The notes: a model not told the origin generated them from the letters alone. A stretch of DNA of 41,273 nucleotides from Chitinophaga pinensis (GCA_945898275.1 CAMDHZ010000025.1:1-41273), one strand, 5' to 3'. Shown: positions 1 through 9,517, counted from the first letter of the stretch. Made by a program: numbers and translations.

Positions 1-23
1 ATCCCCCCATCTCTAAGGGGTGG

Positions 24-54
24 CAAAGGTAACCTTCTTTTCTTTACTTCCAAA
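24..54 (-). promoter_or_regulatory. Bacteroidota-type promoter reading out of the left edge (downstream copy)
   Basis: On the minus strand a TTTG element (51-54) is followed after exactly 19 nt by TACCTTTG (24-31), matching the known Bacteroidota -33/-7 arrangement (TTTG, about 19 nt, TAnnTTTG). Transcription would leave the window within about 20 nt. The region after the -7 is GC-rich. The gene it serves is outside the window. Confidence 0.6.
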
Positions 55-134
55 TTTTATTTTAAAATTCTTCGTAAATCTTCACTCTTTCACTCCCCCT
101 CTCTTCTCCGCTACCCGCTCTCTCAATGGGGGTG

Positions 135-165
135 CAAATGTATGAATCTAACCCTCCCCCGCAAA
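135..165 (-). promoter_or_regulatory. Bacteroidota-type promoter reading leftward (upstream copy)
   Basis: The minus strand carries TTTG (162-165), a 19-nt spacer and TACATTTG (135-142), the same geometry as the copy at 24-54. Two perfectly spaced promoters in tandem, about 110 bp apart, suggest a highly expressed transcript such as an rRNA or tRNA operon to the left. That target is inference. Confidence 0.6.
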
Positions 166-289
166 TCTATTTTCTTCCAACCCTACTAAATACCTTAGTA
201 TCTGTTACTAAAATTTAATAGTTACTTAATATTTTCTAAATAATAATTCCATCTATACTGGATTGCCTTATTTTAATGACACCTGTTTT

Positions 290-299
290 GGTTCAAACC
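290..299 (+). repeat. Dispersed 10-mer GGTTCAAACC, intergenic copy
   Basis: Exact copy of the dispersed motif, in the context TTTTGGTTCAAACCG. It lies in AT-rich noncoding DNA about 140 bp beyond the stop of the Cys-rich secreted protein. All 15 exact copies are listed in the findings. Confidence 0.8.
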
Positions 300-357
300 G
301 TAAAAGCTTGCCTAAAAATAATTTGTATTAATTATTTAATAAAAAAATCAACTATCT

Positions 358-415
358 ATACTAACACTTTAATAAAAAAGGCGCCTCGGCGCCTTTTTTA
401 TTAAAGTGTTAGTAT
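358..415. terminator. Long perfect inverted repeat, probable bidirectional terminator
   Basis: Arms 358-385 and 388-415 are perfect 28-bp complements with a 2-nt spacer, so the real loop is a few bases. The GC-rich centre (GGCGCC) is flanked by A6/T6 runs, giving a U-tract after the hairpin on either strand. It lies 23 bp past the stop of the Cys-rich protein gene, which is transcribed leftward. The AT-rich outer arms make it longer than an ordinary intrinsic terminator. Confidence 0.85.
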
Positions 416-438
416 CTCAATTCTAGTCACCATCAACC

Positions 439-936
439 CTAATTGCAATTAGGTGGATTATTTGAGATGAAATCTATAAAATCATTTGAAATTGTTAATC
501 CTGTTGTAATCGACGAAGAGCAACCTCCTTCTCCAACCGAGCAATTACATTGAATTGTGGTGCATCTCTCCACTATTTTTAAATCGCACTGACAACTTCC
601 TGAGCTTGAACAAGAATGACTGCATTTGGATGAAGAAACCATCAAATCATTACCTGATTGATCCAAATCAACACCTATAGTGCTAGTACCATTTAACTTA
701 CCCTCCAAATAAAAAAAACCAGCACCATTTATATCGGTATCATATTTAATGGTTGCATTTGTAATAGTTCCACCTCCTAATAATAAAGAAAGAAGTGAAT
801 TCATTTGAGAAGTTGAATACGCCATAGTACCTGAAGTACCACTAAAGCATCCGATTTTGTACTGAGTTTGGGATTTTGCAGAAAATCCTAGAAAAAATAA
901 CATTACAATTTGTAATAAGGCTAATTTTATTTTCAT
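439..936 (-). CDS. Secreted cysteine-rich protein of unknown function
   Basis: I do not recognise the family of this 165-residue protein. It starts with a clear signal peptide (residues 1-22, hydrophobic core LLQIVMLFFLGF, likely cut after SAKSQ), so it should be exported. The middle is Ser/Thr/Gly-rich. Residues about 103-140 are Cys-dense, with spaced CxC and CxxxC patterns (CSHSC, CQCDL, CNCSV), suggesting disulfide bonds or metal binding. There is no T9SS C-terminal domain and no lipobox. Its start is preceded by an (AAAT)10 tract and then a polypurine tract, and a long terminator hairpin follows it. Exact GGTTCAAACC copies lie on both sides (290 and 1054). The gene lies downstream of ruvB on the same strand but 189 bp away, so it probably has its own promoter. 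Confidence 0.7.
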   Translation of the reverse strand: MKIKLALLQIVMLFFLGFSAKSQTQYKIGCFSGTSGTMAYSTSQMNSLLSLLLGGGTITNATIKYDTDINGAGFFYLEGKLNGTSTIGVDLDQSGNDLMVSSSKCSHSCSSSGSCQCDLKIVERCTTIQCNCSVGEGGCSSSITTGLTISNDFIDFISNNPPNCN

Positions 937-964
937 AATTAATAAATTTTGTTAATCGAATTTA

Positions 965-1005
<41 letters not shown>

Positions 1006-1053
1006 TAAATAACTGTATATCAGAAATATAAAATTAAATCAGAACTAGTTTTT

Positions 1054-1063
1054 GGTTCAAACC
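1054..1063 (+). repeat. Dispersed 10-mer GGTTCAAACC, intergenic copy
   Basis: Exact copy in the context TTTTTGGTTCAAACCG, between the polypurine tract and the AAAT tract in the ruvB/Cys-rich protein intergenic region. Confidence 0.8.
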
Positions 1064-1121
1064 GAAGAAAGAGAAGGAGAAAGAGAAGGAGAAAGAGAAG
1101 GAGAAGGAGAAAGAGAAAGAG
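1064..1121. repeat. Polypurine tract of GAGAAGGAGAAA-like units
   Basis: About 58 bases contain only G and A on the plus strand, built from 6/12-nt units GAAAGA and GAAGGA. The tract ends 4 bp from the ruvB stop codon. On the ruvB transcript it is a pure CU tract. Such homopurine sequences can form triplex (H-DNA) structures; whether this one does is not known. Confidence 0.9.
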
Positions 1122-1125
1122 TGTC

Positions 1126-2163
1126 CTAAAACAAAGTATTCTTATAACTTGGGCCCATACCCAAATGCCTATAGGCTTTTTCTGTTACTTCTCTGCCTCT
1201 TGGGGTGCGCACCATAAAGCCTTCTTGTATTAAATAAGGCTCATATACTTCTTCTATGGTACCAGCGTCTTCGCCAATAGCTGTGGCAATGGTGGTTAAA
1301 CCAACCGGGCCGCCTTTAAACTTGTTGATGATTGTTTTTAATATGCGCGCATCCATTTCATCTAATCCTTCTGCATCTACATTAAGTGCGTCTAGCGCAT
1401 ACTTTGCAATGTCCATCGTAATGGCGCCATCGCCTTTTACTTGCGCAAAGTCTCTGGTTCTCCTTAATAAAGCATTACCAATTCGTGGTGTACCTCTGCT
1501 CCTACGCGCAATTTCAAAGGCAGCTTCCTCGTCTATTATCGTTTTTAAAATATCGGCAGAACGACCAATAATGGTTTTCATCAGTTGTTTGTCGTAATAC
1601 TCTAACCTACTATTGATCCCGAACCTAGCACGAAGTGGCGCTGTTAATAATCCGCTTCTTGTGGTTGCTCCTATTAAAGTAAATGGCGCTACTTCTATTT
1701 GTATACTGCGGGCATTGGGACCGCTGTCTATCATGATGTCTATTCTAAAATCTTCCATGGCCGAGTATAAAAACTCTTCTACTACGGCGCTCAAGCGGTG
1801 TATCTCATCTATAAATAATACATCTCCTTCTTCTAAATTGGTTAATAAACCCGCCAAGTCTCCTGGTTTTTCTAATACCGGACCAGAGGTGGTTTTAAAC
1901 CCTGCATTAAGTTCGTTGGCAATGATATTGGCCAAGGTAGTTTTGCCCAAGCCTGGAGGGCCGTGTAATAGCACATGATCTAAGGCCTCACCCCTTTGTC
2001 TTGCTGCGGTTACAAATACCTTAAGGTTATCAATTGTTTTCTGCTGACCGGTAAAGTCGCTAAACACCCGAGGCCTTAACACGCGTTCTAATTCTTTTTC
2101 GGCATTGCCTAAACCCGATGGTTCTGCATTTAAATTAGGATTTCTGCTCAATTCACTCATCAT
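1126..2163 (-). CDS. ruvB: Holliday junction branch migration ATPase RuvB
   Basis: RuvB is the hexameric AAA+ motor that drives RuvA-bound Holliday junctions in recombinational repair. The 345 residues match the usual family length. Visible are Walker A GPPGLGKT (68-75), Walker B VLFIDEIH (115-122), the sensor stretch GATTRSG (165-171) and the arginine-rich LRARFG (177-182), followed by the lid and a winged-helix C-terminus with TPRGR. The start is one of two adjacent ATG codons. On the minus strand a TACATTTG -7-like element ends only 2 nt before the start codon (2166-2173), so a very short leader or leaderless transcript is possible, although no good -33 was found. ruvA and ruvC are not in the window. 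It is divergent from sppA. Confidence 0.97.
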   Translation of the reverse strand: MMSELSRNPNLNAEPSGLGNAEKELERVLRPRVFSDFTGQQKTIDNLKVFVTAARQRGEALDHVLLHGPPGLGKTTLANIIANELNAGFKTTSGPVLEKPGDLAGLLTNLEEGDVLFIDEIHRLSAVVEEFLYSAMEDFRIDIMIDSGPNARSIQIEVAPFTLIGATTRSGLLTAPLRARFGINSRLEYYDKQLMKTIIGRSADILKTIIDEEAAFEIARRSRGTPRIGNALLRRTRDFAQVKGDGAITMDIAKYALDALNVDAEGLDEMDARILKTIINKFKGGPVGLTTIATAIGEDAGTIEEVYEPYLIQEGFMVRTPRGREVTEKAYRHLGMGPSYKNTLF

Positions 2164-2280
2164 GGCAAATGTAATTAATCAAAATCAAATACGACCTTTC
2201 AGTGATAAATCTTTCCTGCTATCAAGTATTACAAGTAAAATATTTCAGTTTGAACCTATATTTACCAAAAATTAAGAGAG

Positions 2281-4044
2281 ATGAAACAATTTTTCAAATT
2301 CATGTTTGCCAGTATTCTTGGCGTTATCATAGGTAGTTTTCTTTTGCTTTTCATATTAATTGGCATAGTGAGTGCCTTAACTTCTGGTGCTTCTAAGCAA
2401 GAATTTACCTTAAATGAAAAGTCGGTATTTGAGCTAGATATTAACTACAGCATTCCAGAGCGCACACTGAACAACCCATTTGAGGGATTAAACTTGGGCG
2501 GATTTAGCAATCCTAAATCCATAGGTTTACAAGATATATTAAGTAGCATTGACAAAGCGAGTGAGAATGAAAACGTAAAAGGTATCTTGTTAAAGGCAGA
2601 GGTTTCCCAGAATAGCTATGCCACCTTAGAAGAGATTCGCAATGCCTTGATTAAATTTAAAAAATCTGGGAAGTTTATTTATGCCTATGGCGAGTACATG
2701 GATGAGCATGCCTATTATGTTGCCTCTATTTCTGATAAAATATTTTTGAACCCAGCGGGAGAACTTTTGTTAAATGGGTTTTCGCAACAAGTGGTTTATC
2801 TCAAAGGTATGTTTGAAAAGATTGGTGTGGAGCCACAGTTAATTAGACATGGCAAATATAAATCTGCTGGAGAGCCTTTTATTGCAGACAAGATGAGCAA
2901 TGAGAACCGTCAGCAGATTGAGGCTTATATGGGGAATTTATATTCGCACTTTGTGGTTCAAATTGCCAAATCAAGAAAAATTAATGAGACTGATTTTAGA
3001 AACCTAGTAAATGAACTTAAGGTGCGCAATGCCACCGATGCAGTTAACTTAAAGGTGATTGATGGGCTTAAATATAGAGATGAAGTAGAAGCGCTTATTA
3101 AAACCAAACTGGACTTGGAAGAAAAAACAAAAATATCTTTTGTGAACCTAGGCAAGATGAATAAAGTTAAAGGCAATACCTCTATTTCTGATAATAAAAT
3201 TGCAGTAGTTTATTGTGTAGGAGATATCATGAGTGGATCGGGCGACGATGAAACAATTGGTTCAGACCGAATTGCAGAAACCATAAAAAAGGTGCGCGAA
3301 GATGATACTTATAAAGCCTTGGTTTTACGCATTAACTCACCAGGAGGAAGTGCTTTGGCCAGTGATGTAATTTGGCGCGAAATTACCTTGTGTAAAAAAG
3401 TGAAGCCAGTAATTGTTTCTATGGGTGCTGTTGCTGCTAGTGGTGGCTATTATATTGCGGCTCCGGCTGATTTGATTGTGGCAGAACCCAATACCATTAC
3501 TGGTTCTATTGGTGTGTTTGGCATGCTAATAAATGCAAAAGAATTGCTCAATAACAAATTGGGTGTAAAAATTGAAACGGTAAAGTTTGGGGAGTTTAGC
3601 GATTTAGGCTCACCAGACAGACCTTTAACTGCGGCTGAAAGACAGGTGGTACAAAATGCTATTGACAGGGTGTATGCAGATTTTGTGAAGCGAGTGGCTC
3701 AAGGAAGAAAATTAACTGAAGCCCAAGTAGATTCTATTGCACAAGGCAGGGTTTGGAGCGGCATTGAAGCCAAGCAAATTGGTTTGGTGGATGAGTTTGG
3801 TGGTTTAGACCGTGCCATTGAAATTGCAGTTAAGAAGGCCAAACTGAGCGAACACCGCGTGGTGAGTTTGCCTGAACTTAAAGATCCTTTAGAAGAAGTC
3901 TTTAAAACCATGAGTGGCGAAGCAAGTGCTTATTTTATGAAACAAGAACTAGGTTCTAACTACCAACATTATTTAGAAGCAAAGAAAGCGCTACAATACC
4001 AAGGCATACAAGTAAGGATGCCGTTTACGGTTGATGTTGAGTAA
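2281..4044 (+). CDS. sppA: Signal peptide peptidase SppA, long (67K) type
   Basis: SppA is a membrane-anchored serine protease that degrades cleaved signal peptides. The 587 residues fit the long tandem-domain form. An N-terminal transmembrane anchor (about 8-33) is followed by two S49 domains. The Ser/Lys dyad is visible: Lys194 in GKYKSAGEPF in the N-terminal domain and Ser387 in AVAASGGYY in the C-terminal domain, as in the E. coli enzyme, where the dyad is split between domains. The ATG follows an AT-rich leader. The gene is divergent from ruvB and convergent with ffh, with a shared terminator hairpin at 4058-4093. No missing residues were noticed. Confidence 0.95.
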   Translation: MKQFFKFMFASILGVIIGSFLLLFILIGIVSALTSGASKQEFTLNEKSVFELDINYSIPERTLNNPFEGLNLGGFSNPKSIGLQDILSSIDKASENENVKGILLKAEVSQNSYATLEEIRNALIKFKKSGKFIYAYGEYMDEHAYYVASISDKIFLNPAGELLLNGFSQQVVYLKGMFEKIGVEPQLIRHGKYKSAGEPFIADKMSNENRQQIEAYMGNLYSHFVVQIAKSRKINETDFRNLVNELKVRNATDAVNLKVIDGLKYRDEVEALIKTKLDLEEKTKISFVNLGKMNKVKGNTSISDNKIAVVYCVGDIMSGSGDDETIGSDRIAETIKKVREDDTYKALVLRINSPGGSALASDVIWREITLCKKVKPVIVSMGAVAASGGYYIAAPADLIVAEPNTITGSIGVFGMLINAKELLNNKLGVKIETVKFGEFSDLGSPDRPLTAAERQVVQNAIDRVYADFVKRVAQGRKLTEAQVDSIAQGRVWSGIEAKQIGLVDEFGGLDRAIEIAVKKAKLSEHRVVSLPELKDPLEEVFKTMSGEASAYFMKQELGSNYQHYLEAKKALQYQGIQVRMPFTVDVE

Positions 4045-4057
4045 AGAAATTGCTATA

Positions 4058-4093
4058 AACAAAAAAGGCTGGTTAATACCGGCCTTTTTTGTT
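4058..4093. terminator. Bidirectional terminator between sppA and ffh
   Basis: Stem AACAAAAAAGGCTGG (4058-4072) pairs with CCGGCCTTTTTTGTT (4079-4093) around the loop TTAATA, with one G-U pair. A- and T-runs on the two sides give a U-tract in both directions, which suits these convergent genes. Confidence 0.85.
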
Positions 4094-4100
4094 CTATAGC

Positions 4101-5429
4101 TTACCTCCCAAAAGGCATGCCCCGCATGCTTCGGCCGGCGCCTTGCATTTTGCCAATGCTCTTCATCATTTTTCGCATGTCTTCGAATTGCTTAAGCAAT
4201 TGATTCACCTGTTGGATATCTGTGCCGCTACCAGAAGCTATTCTCTTTCTTCTTGAACCATTGATAATATCTGGTGTTTTGCGCTCTCCTGGTGTCATTG
4301 AATTGATGATGGCCTCAATTCCTTTAAATGCATCATCGCTTATGTCTAAATCTTTAACTGCCTTACCCACACCAGGTATCATGCCCATCAAGTCTTTGAG
4401 GTTACCCATTTTCTTAATTTGCTGAATCTGGGTATAGAAATCTTCGAAGGTAAATTGGTCTTTTAATAGCTTCTTCTGAATTTTCTCTGCTTCTTGCTCA
4501 TCAAATACTTCTTGAGCCTTTTCAACCAAACTCACAATGTCTCCCATGCCCAAAATCCTCTGCGCCATCCTATCTGGATGGAAGGTATCCAAGGCTTCCA
4601 TTTTCTCGCCCATCCCCATAAACTTGATGGGTTTGTTGACGATACTTTTAATAGACAAGGCCGCACCCCCGCGGGTATCACCGTCTAATTTGGTAAGGAT
4701 AACTCCTGTAAAATCTAAGACATCGTTAAAGGCTTTGGCCGTATTCACGGCATCTTGTCCTGTCATGGCATCCACTACAAACAAGATTTCTTGTGGGTTC
4801 AAGGCCTTCTTAATATTGCCAATTTCCGCCATCATCTCTTCGTCTATACTTAAACGACCTGCGGTATCCACAATTAGCACCTTGGCATTTGCTTCTCTTG
4901 CAGCTTTGAGGGCGTTTTGTGCAATGCTCACTGGATTTTTATTCTCCATTTCAAAGAATACCGGAACATCCAATTGTGCGCCCAATACCTTTAATTGCTC
5001 AATAGCCGCTGGTCTATAAACGTCGCAAGCAGCCAACATTACTGAGCGCCCTTTTTTCTTAAGAAAGTTTGCCAATTTAGCCGAATGGGTGGTTTTACCC
5101 GAACCTTGCAAACCTGCCATTAAAATAACAGTTGGATTACCAGAGAGGTTAATGTCTTCTGTTTTTCCGCCCAATAACTCGGTTAACTCATCACTTACTA
5201 TTTTAACCATTAACTGCCCTGGAGAAACACTGGTAAGCACGTTTTGACCCAATGCCTTTTCTTTAACTGTATCCGTAAATTGCTTGGCAATTTTGAAGTT
5301 AACGTCGGCATCAATTAATGCTTTTCTTATTTCCTTCATGGTTTCTGCCACGTTGATCTCGGTAATTTTACCTTGACCTTTAAGCATTTTGAAGGCTTTG
5401 TCTATTTTACCACTTAAATTTTCAAACAT
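4101..5429 (-). CDS. ffh: Signal recognition particle GTPase Ffh (SRP54)
   Basis: Ffh binds SRP RNA and signal sequences of nascent membrane and secreted proteins and docks with FtsY. The 442 residues match the family. The order is an N-terminal helical bundle, a G domain with P-loop GLQGSGKTT (106-114), DTAGR (188-192) and TKLDG (246-250), then a Met-rich M domain. The RNA-binding SRRKRIASGSG stretch lies near residue 395, and the tail is KMMKSIGKM with Met/Gly-rich residues. The short tail after the M domain is normal. The gene is monocistronic and convergent with sppA. A TTATTTTCG -7-like element lies about 15 nt upstream of the start. Confidence 0.97.
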   Translation of the reverse strand: MFENLSGKIDKAFKMLKGQGKITEINVAETMKEIRKALIDADVNFKIAKQFTDTVKEKALGQNVLTSVSPGQLMVKIVSDELTELLGGKTEDINLSGNPTVILMAGLQGSGKTTHSAKLANFLKKKGRSVMLAACDVYRPAAIEQLKVLGAQLDVPVFFEMENKNPVSIAQNALKAAREANAKVLIVDTAGRLSIDEEMMAEIGNIKKALNPQEILFVVDAMTGQDAVNTAKAFNDVLDFTGVILTKLDGDTRGGAALSIKSIVNKPIKFMGMGEKMEALDTFHPDRMAQRILGMGDIVSLVEKAQEVFDEQEAEKIQKKLLKDQFTFEDFYTQIQQIKKMGNLKDLMGMIPGVGKAVKDLDISDDAFKGIEAIINSMTPGERKTPDIINGSRRKRIASGSGTDIQQVNQLLKQFEDMRKMMKSIGKMQGAGRSMRGMPFGR

Positions 5430-5594
5430 TTTCCTCTAAATTGGGTCACGAAAATAACTAAACTACATATATTCGAACACAAAAATTATGAAGAAGTTAA
5501 AATGCGCAATTGTTTTGAACAACGCTAGGCTCAAAGCGCCCCTTTCTTATAGCCCAATTTTAATGGGCAAAGCATCTTCAAATTGCAACTAACA

Positions 5595-7292
5595 ATGGAA
5601 TGGCTACCCATTTGGTTTAATCAACTGCTGCTACCGCAAGAAACACCTAGCATTGCGTCTTCCATCGTTACTGTTTTCCTAGTTTTGTTTTTTGGCATTT
5701 TATTAGGAAAAATTAAACTCATGAAAGTATCCTTGGGAGTTTCAGGGGTTATTTTTGTAGGCATATTTTTTGGCCACCTTGGCTATAAACTGCATCCAGA
5801 AATTCAAGAGTTTTTAAGAGATTTAGGATTGATCCTATTTGTGTATGCTATTGGCATGCAGTTAGGACCTTCCTTTTTCTCTCGGCTCAAGCAAGATGGA
5901 ATAAAATATAATGGCCTAGCGCTTATCACGGTGGCAAGCGCCATGTTTATCACTTGGGCCATTCATGCTTTGTATAAAATTCCAATGGAAAGTGCGGCTG
6001 GACTTATGACGGGCGCCGTTACAAACACACCCAGTTTAGGTGCTGCCAAAGCGGCTTTGCAAGATTTATCGCATCAGTTTCCCAATAAGGTTTTTGCCGA
6101 CCCAACGCATACTTATGCCATCGCTTACCCAATTGGAATCTTAGGAATTATCTTTTTATTATTATTGGTTAAAGTTTTTTACCGCAAAGACATAGCAGCA
6201 GAAATCGAATTGTTTAAAGCAGAAATAAAGCGCAAACATCCAGAGCCACAAACGTTAAAATGCAGGGTTATTAATGCTGATGCTATTGGCAAATCAATTG
6301 ATGACATTCTCAAATCTCATCAACTGAATGTTATTGTATCTCGTTTAAAACATTCTGGCTCAGAGAAGGTAGTTTCACCTACTGGCAAAGAAATTCTAAT
6401 AGAAAGAGATGTATTGATGTTGGTGGGATTGCCGCAAGAACTCGACAAAGCTGTAGCAATTTTTGGCTATGCTTCTAGCGATCAATTTATAGAATCGCAG
6501 CAAGACATGCGAACGCAAACATTGGTGGTTACAAATAACTTGGTTATTCAAAAAACCTTAGCACAATTGCACCTTGAGAAAGCCTATGAAGCCAAGGTTA
6601 CTAGGGTGTATCGCTCGGGTATGGAATTGCTTGCTTACCCAGAACTTATTCTACACTATGGCGATAGGGTTCGTGTGGTGGGGTCTATCTCTGCCTTAGA
6701 AGCCATTGCTAAACTTTTTGGCAACTCTGAAAAGCGCCTGCAAGAGCCGCAATTGCTATCCATTTTTGTGGGGATAGTATTAGGAGTTATCTTAGGAAGT
6801 ATTCCGTTTTATTTACCCGGACTCTCAGTTCCCATGAAGCTTGGCGTGGCGGCAGGACCATTATTGGCAGCCATTCTCATCAGTAGGTTTGGAGGGATTA
6901 AGTCGCTACACTCCTATTTGCAACAAAGCGCCCTTTCTTTTATGAAAGACTTTGGGATATGCCTATTTTTTGCCAGTATTGGCATTCATGCTGGAGAAAC
7001 TTTCTATGAAATTTTTGTTCAGAACAACGGGTTTTTCTGGTTGATACAAGGATTACTCATCACGCTTATTCCGGGTTTACTGATGATTTTATTGGGGAAA
7101 TACATTTTTAAAATTAGCCTTATACCTTTGTTGGGACTTATTGCTGGCGCACATACAGACCCGGCAGCCCTAGAGTTTGCTACCAATTATTATAAAACTG
7201 AACTACCGCTTCAATCTTACGCCACAGTTTATCCTTTAACTACGCTCGCAAGAATTGTTTCGGTTCAAATCTTAATCATTTATTTTACATGA
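5595..7292 (+). CDS. AspT/YidE/YbjL-family membrane transporter with two TrkA-C domains
   Basis: This is a predicted antiporter-type inner-membrane protein of about 565 residues. The N-terminal half has about five membrane helices, including GHLGYK and GLILFVYAIGMQLGPSF, typical of the AspT/YidE duplication domain. Two soluble regulator-like TrkA-C domains follow (about 205-290 and 300-375), then a second membrane half ending in GAHTDPAALEFA, the counterpart of GAVTNTPSLGAA in the first half. I chose the ATG at 5595; an in-frame TTG at 5583 is less likely. A small inverted repeat GCCCA/TGGGC lies just upstream. Its stop overlaps the next start (ATGA at 7289-7292), implying translational coupling with the S9 peptidase. 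The substrate cannot be told; aspartate/alanine exchange is known for AspT only. Confidence 0.85.
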   Translation: MEWLPIWFNQLLLPQETPSIASSIVTVFLVLFFGILLGKIKLMKVSLGVSGVIFVGIFFGHLGYKLHPEIQEFLRDLGLILFVYAIGMQLGPSFFSRLKQDGIKYNGLALITVASAMFITWAIHALYKIPMESAAGLMTGAVTNTPSLGAAKAALQDLSHQFPNKVFADPTHTYAIAYPIGILGIIFLLLLVKVFYRKDIAAEIELFKAEIKRKHPEPQTLKCRVINADAIGKSIDDILKSHQLNVIVSRLKHSGSEKVVSPTGKEILIERDVLMLVGLPQELDKAVAIFGYASSDQFIESQQDMRTQTLVVTNNLVIQKTLAQLHLEKAYEAKVTRVYRSGMELLAYPELILHYGDRVRVVGSISALEAIAKLFGNSEKRLQEPQLLSIFVGIVLGVILGSIPFYLPGLSVPMKLGVAAGPLLAAILISRFGGIKSLHSYLQQSALSFMKDFGICLFFASIGIHAGETFYEIFVQNNGFFWLIQGLLITLIPGLLMILLGKYIFKISLIPLLGLIAGAHTDPAALEFATNYYKTELPLQSYATVYPLTTLARIVSVQILIIYFT

Positions 7293-9517
7293 AAAAGTTA
7301 CTATCAACTTCTCTCTTAGTCATTTGCTTTTTGTGGGCCAATGCACAAACCAAAATGCTCACAGTGAGCGATGCGGTAATGAAACAAAGAACAACTTTGG
7401 CGCCAGAACGCCTTAGTTTGTTACAATGGATTCCTAATAGCAGCCTGTTTTCTTATATCAGTAAAAAGAACAATAGCGATGTGCTTATTAACCAAGATGC
7501 GCAAAGTTTAAACAGAGACACTGTGCTCAATATGGAAACCTTTAACGCAGCTTGGCTCAACCTTTACCCTACGGAAAAAAAGATGAACCGATTTCCGTTT
7601 ATTACTTGGACTAGTAAAAGTTCGTTTCGTTTTTTTTACAGCAATGCGTATTATGTTTTTAGTTTCAACGACCAAAAAATTAGGGTTATTGCCAATGCCC
7701 CAAAAGGTGCAGAAGACTTAGACTTTGACCCTGTGAGCAACAAACTTGCCTACACACTTAACCACAATTTATTTGTGAACACAGAACCTGGCGCCTATGA
7801 AAAAGGCAATACTGCCAATGGCGATGAGGTAAACAAAAAAGACCTTGTTACCACTGATGGCAGTATCTATAATCATTATGGAAAAGTGGCGCATCGAAAT
7901 GAGTTTGGTATTAACAAAGGAACCTTCTTTAGCCCTCAAGGTAATAAAATTGCTTTCTATAAAATCAATGAAAGCATGGTAAGCAGTTACCAACTCATGA
8001 ATGTTACAGTGCCTGATACGCTTGGTTCAAACCTTACCAAACCAACAGAATTTGAAACCATTAAATATCCAATGGCTGGCAATGCAAGTCACCACGCTAA
8101 GGTGATGATTTACGACTTTAAACGTAAGCAAGTTTTGGAAGTTAAAACTGAGGGAGACCCAGAGCAATACCTTACCAATATTGCGTGGAGCCCCGATGAA
8201 GAATACTTATATATTGCAGTGGTAAATCGCGCGCAAAATGAAATGATGTTGAATTTGTATGATGGACAAACAGGTGCTTTTATTAAGACTTTATTTACCG
8301 AAACCAACAGTGCTTACGTAGAACCTGAAAAGCCCGTTTACTTTGTTAAAAACGACCCTAGTAAGTTTATTTGGACAAGTGAAAGGTTCGGTTTGAACCA
8401 ATTGTTTTTGTATAGCAGTCGCGGTGTATTGATAAAACAACTCACCGATAACAGCCAAATTGTTTCGGATATCATTGGCCATAACTCTGATGGAAGTTTC
8501 TTATTTTACCATGCTTATAGTCTCGATGGATTAAATAAATATGTGTATAAGCTAGACATGAAAACGGGTAAAAACACCAAGATAAACATGCTAGAAGGGC
8601 AACATACAGGATTGATTTCATCTGACTACAAATACATTTTAGACAATTTAAGCAGTACTACCATTCCGAGAAGAGTTACCTTAATGAGTGCCACTGGAAC
8701 TGATTTAAGCATTGTGTTTAACTCAATCAATCCTATTAGAGATTACCAAGCTTGCAACATCAAGTTATTGAAATTAAAAACCAAAGATGGTAAAACCCAA
8801 TTGAATGCAAGGATGATACTACCACATAACTTTGACTCAACCAAAAAGTATCCTGTTATTGTATATGTGTATGGCGGGCCGCATGCACAAATGATTAGCA
8901 ACACTTGGTTAGGCGGTGCCGATATGTGGTTATATTATATGGCACAACAAGGCTTTATTACATTTACTTTAGACAACCGTGGCAGTGGTAACCGGGGCTT
9001 CGACTTTGAAAAGGGAATCCATAGAAATTTGGGTAAAATAGAAATGGAAGACCAATTACAAGGTGTTGAATATTTAAACACATTAAAATATGTGGACAGC
9101 AAGCGAATGGGAGTATTTGGCTGGAGCTTTGGCGGCTTTATGAGTACTTCATTAATGACTAAAACCCCGGATGTATTTAAGGTGGGCGTAGCTGGTGGAC
9201 CAGTTATTGATTGGCGTTTTTATGAAATTATGTACACCGAGCGTTACATGGATACGCCGCAAGAAAACCCTGAGGGTTATGCGGAGGCGGATTTAAAGAA
9301 TTATGCCAAGAACCTAAAAGGAAGATTATTATTGATACATGGCACCAATGACAATGTAGTGTTATGGCAGCATACTTTAAGCTATCTTAAGAAATGTGTT
9401 GAGGATGGCGTGTTGGTAGATTACTTCGTATACCCGGGCCACGAGCACAATGTAATAGGGCCTGACAGGGTGCATTTAATGAATAAAATTACCCAGTACT
9501 TTAAAGATTTTCTTTAG
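7289..9517 (+). CDS. S9B prolyl oligopeptidase / dipeptidyl peptidase IV-like secreted peptidase
   Basis: A periplasmic or surface serine exopeptidase, probably removing X-Pro dipeptides. The 742 residues begin with a signal peptide (1-19, ending WANAQ). A DPP-IV N-terminal beta-propeller covers about 90-480 and an alpha/beta hydrolase C-terminal domain about 520-742. The catalytic triad is visible: Ser613 in GWSFGG, Asp688 in HGTNDN and His720 in GHEHNVIG. The start overlaps the stop of the upstream transporter (ATGA). The 3' end overlaps the convergent T9SS gene by 4 bp, with the stop codons interlocked. Two exact GGTTCAAACC-family sites lie inside (8024 reading Gly-Ser-Asn; 8390 reading Gly-Leu-Asn). 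Confidence 0.92.
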   Translation: MKKLLSTSLLVICFLWANAQTKMLTVSDAVMKQRTTLAPERLSLLQWIPNSSLFSYISKKNNSDVLINQDAQSLNRDTVLNMETFNAAWLNLYPTEKKMNRFPFITWTSKSSFRFFYSNAYYVFSFNDQKIRVIANAPKGAEDLDFDPVSNKLAYTLNHNLFVNTEPGAYEKGNTANGDEVNKKDLVTTDGSIYNHYGKVAHRNEFGINKGTFFSPQGNKIAFYKINESMVSSYQLMNVTVPDTLGSNLTKPTEFETIKYPMAGNASHHAKVMIYDFKRKQVLEVKTEGDPEQYLTNIAWSPDEEYLYIAVVNRAQNEMMLNLYDGQTGAFIKTLFTETNSAYVEPEKPVYFVKNDPSKFIWTSERFGLNQLFLYSSRGVLIKQLTDNSQIVSDIIGHNSDGSFLFYHAYSLDGLNKYVYKLDMKTGKNTKINMLEGQHTGLISSDYKYILDNLSSTTIPRRVTLMSATGTDLSIVFNSINPIRDYQACNIKLLKLKTKDGKTQLNARMILPHNFDSTKKYPVIVYVYGGPHAQMISNTWLGGADMWLYYMAQQGFITFTLDNRGSGNRGFDFEKGIHRNLGKIEMEDQLQGVEYLNTLKYVDSKRMGVFGWSFGGFMSTSLMTKTPDVFKVGVAGGPVIDWRFYEIMYTERYMDTPQENPEGYAEADLKNYAKNLKGRLLLIHGTNDNVVLWQHTLSYLKKCVEDGVLVDYFVYPGHEHNVIGPDRVHLMNKITQYFKDFL

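Noticed and set aside
1-189. Open frame of about 63 codons at the left edge, plus strand
   Set aside because: No recognisable motif, and the opposite strand has two well-spaced promoters in the same bases.
290-299. GGTTCAAACC explained as remnants of tRNA T arms
   Set aside because: T arms do look like GGTTCRANNCC, but the copies have no adjacent tRNA-like sequence, and the intact tRNAs here carry GTTCGATTC and GTTCGAGTC instead.
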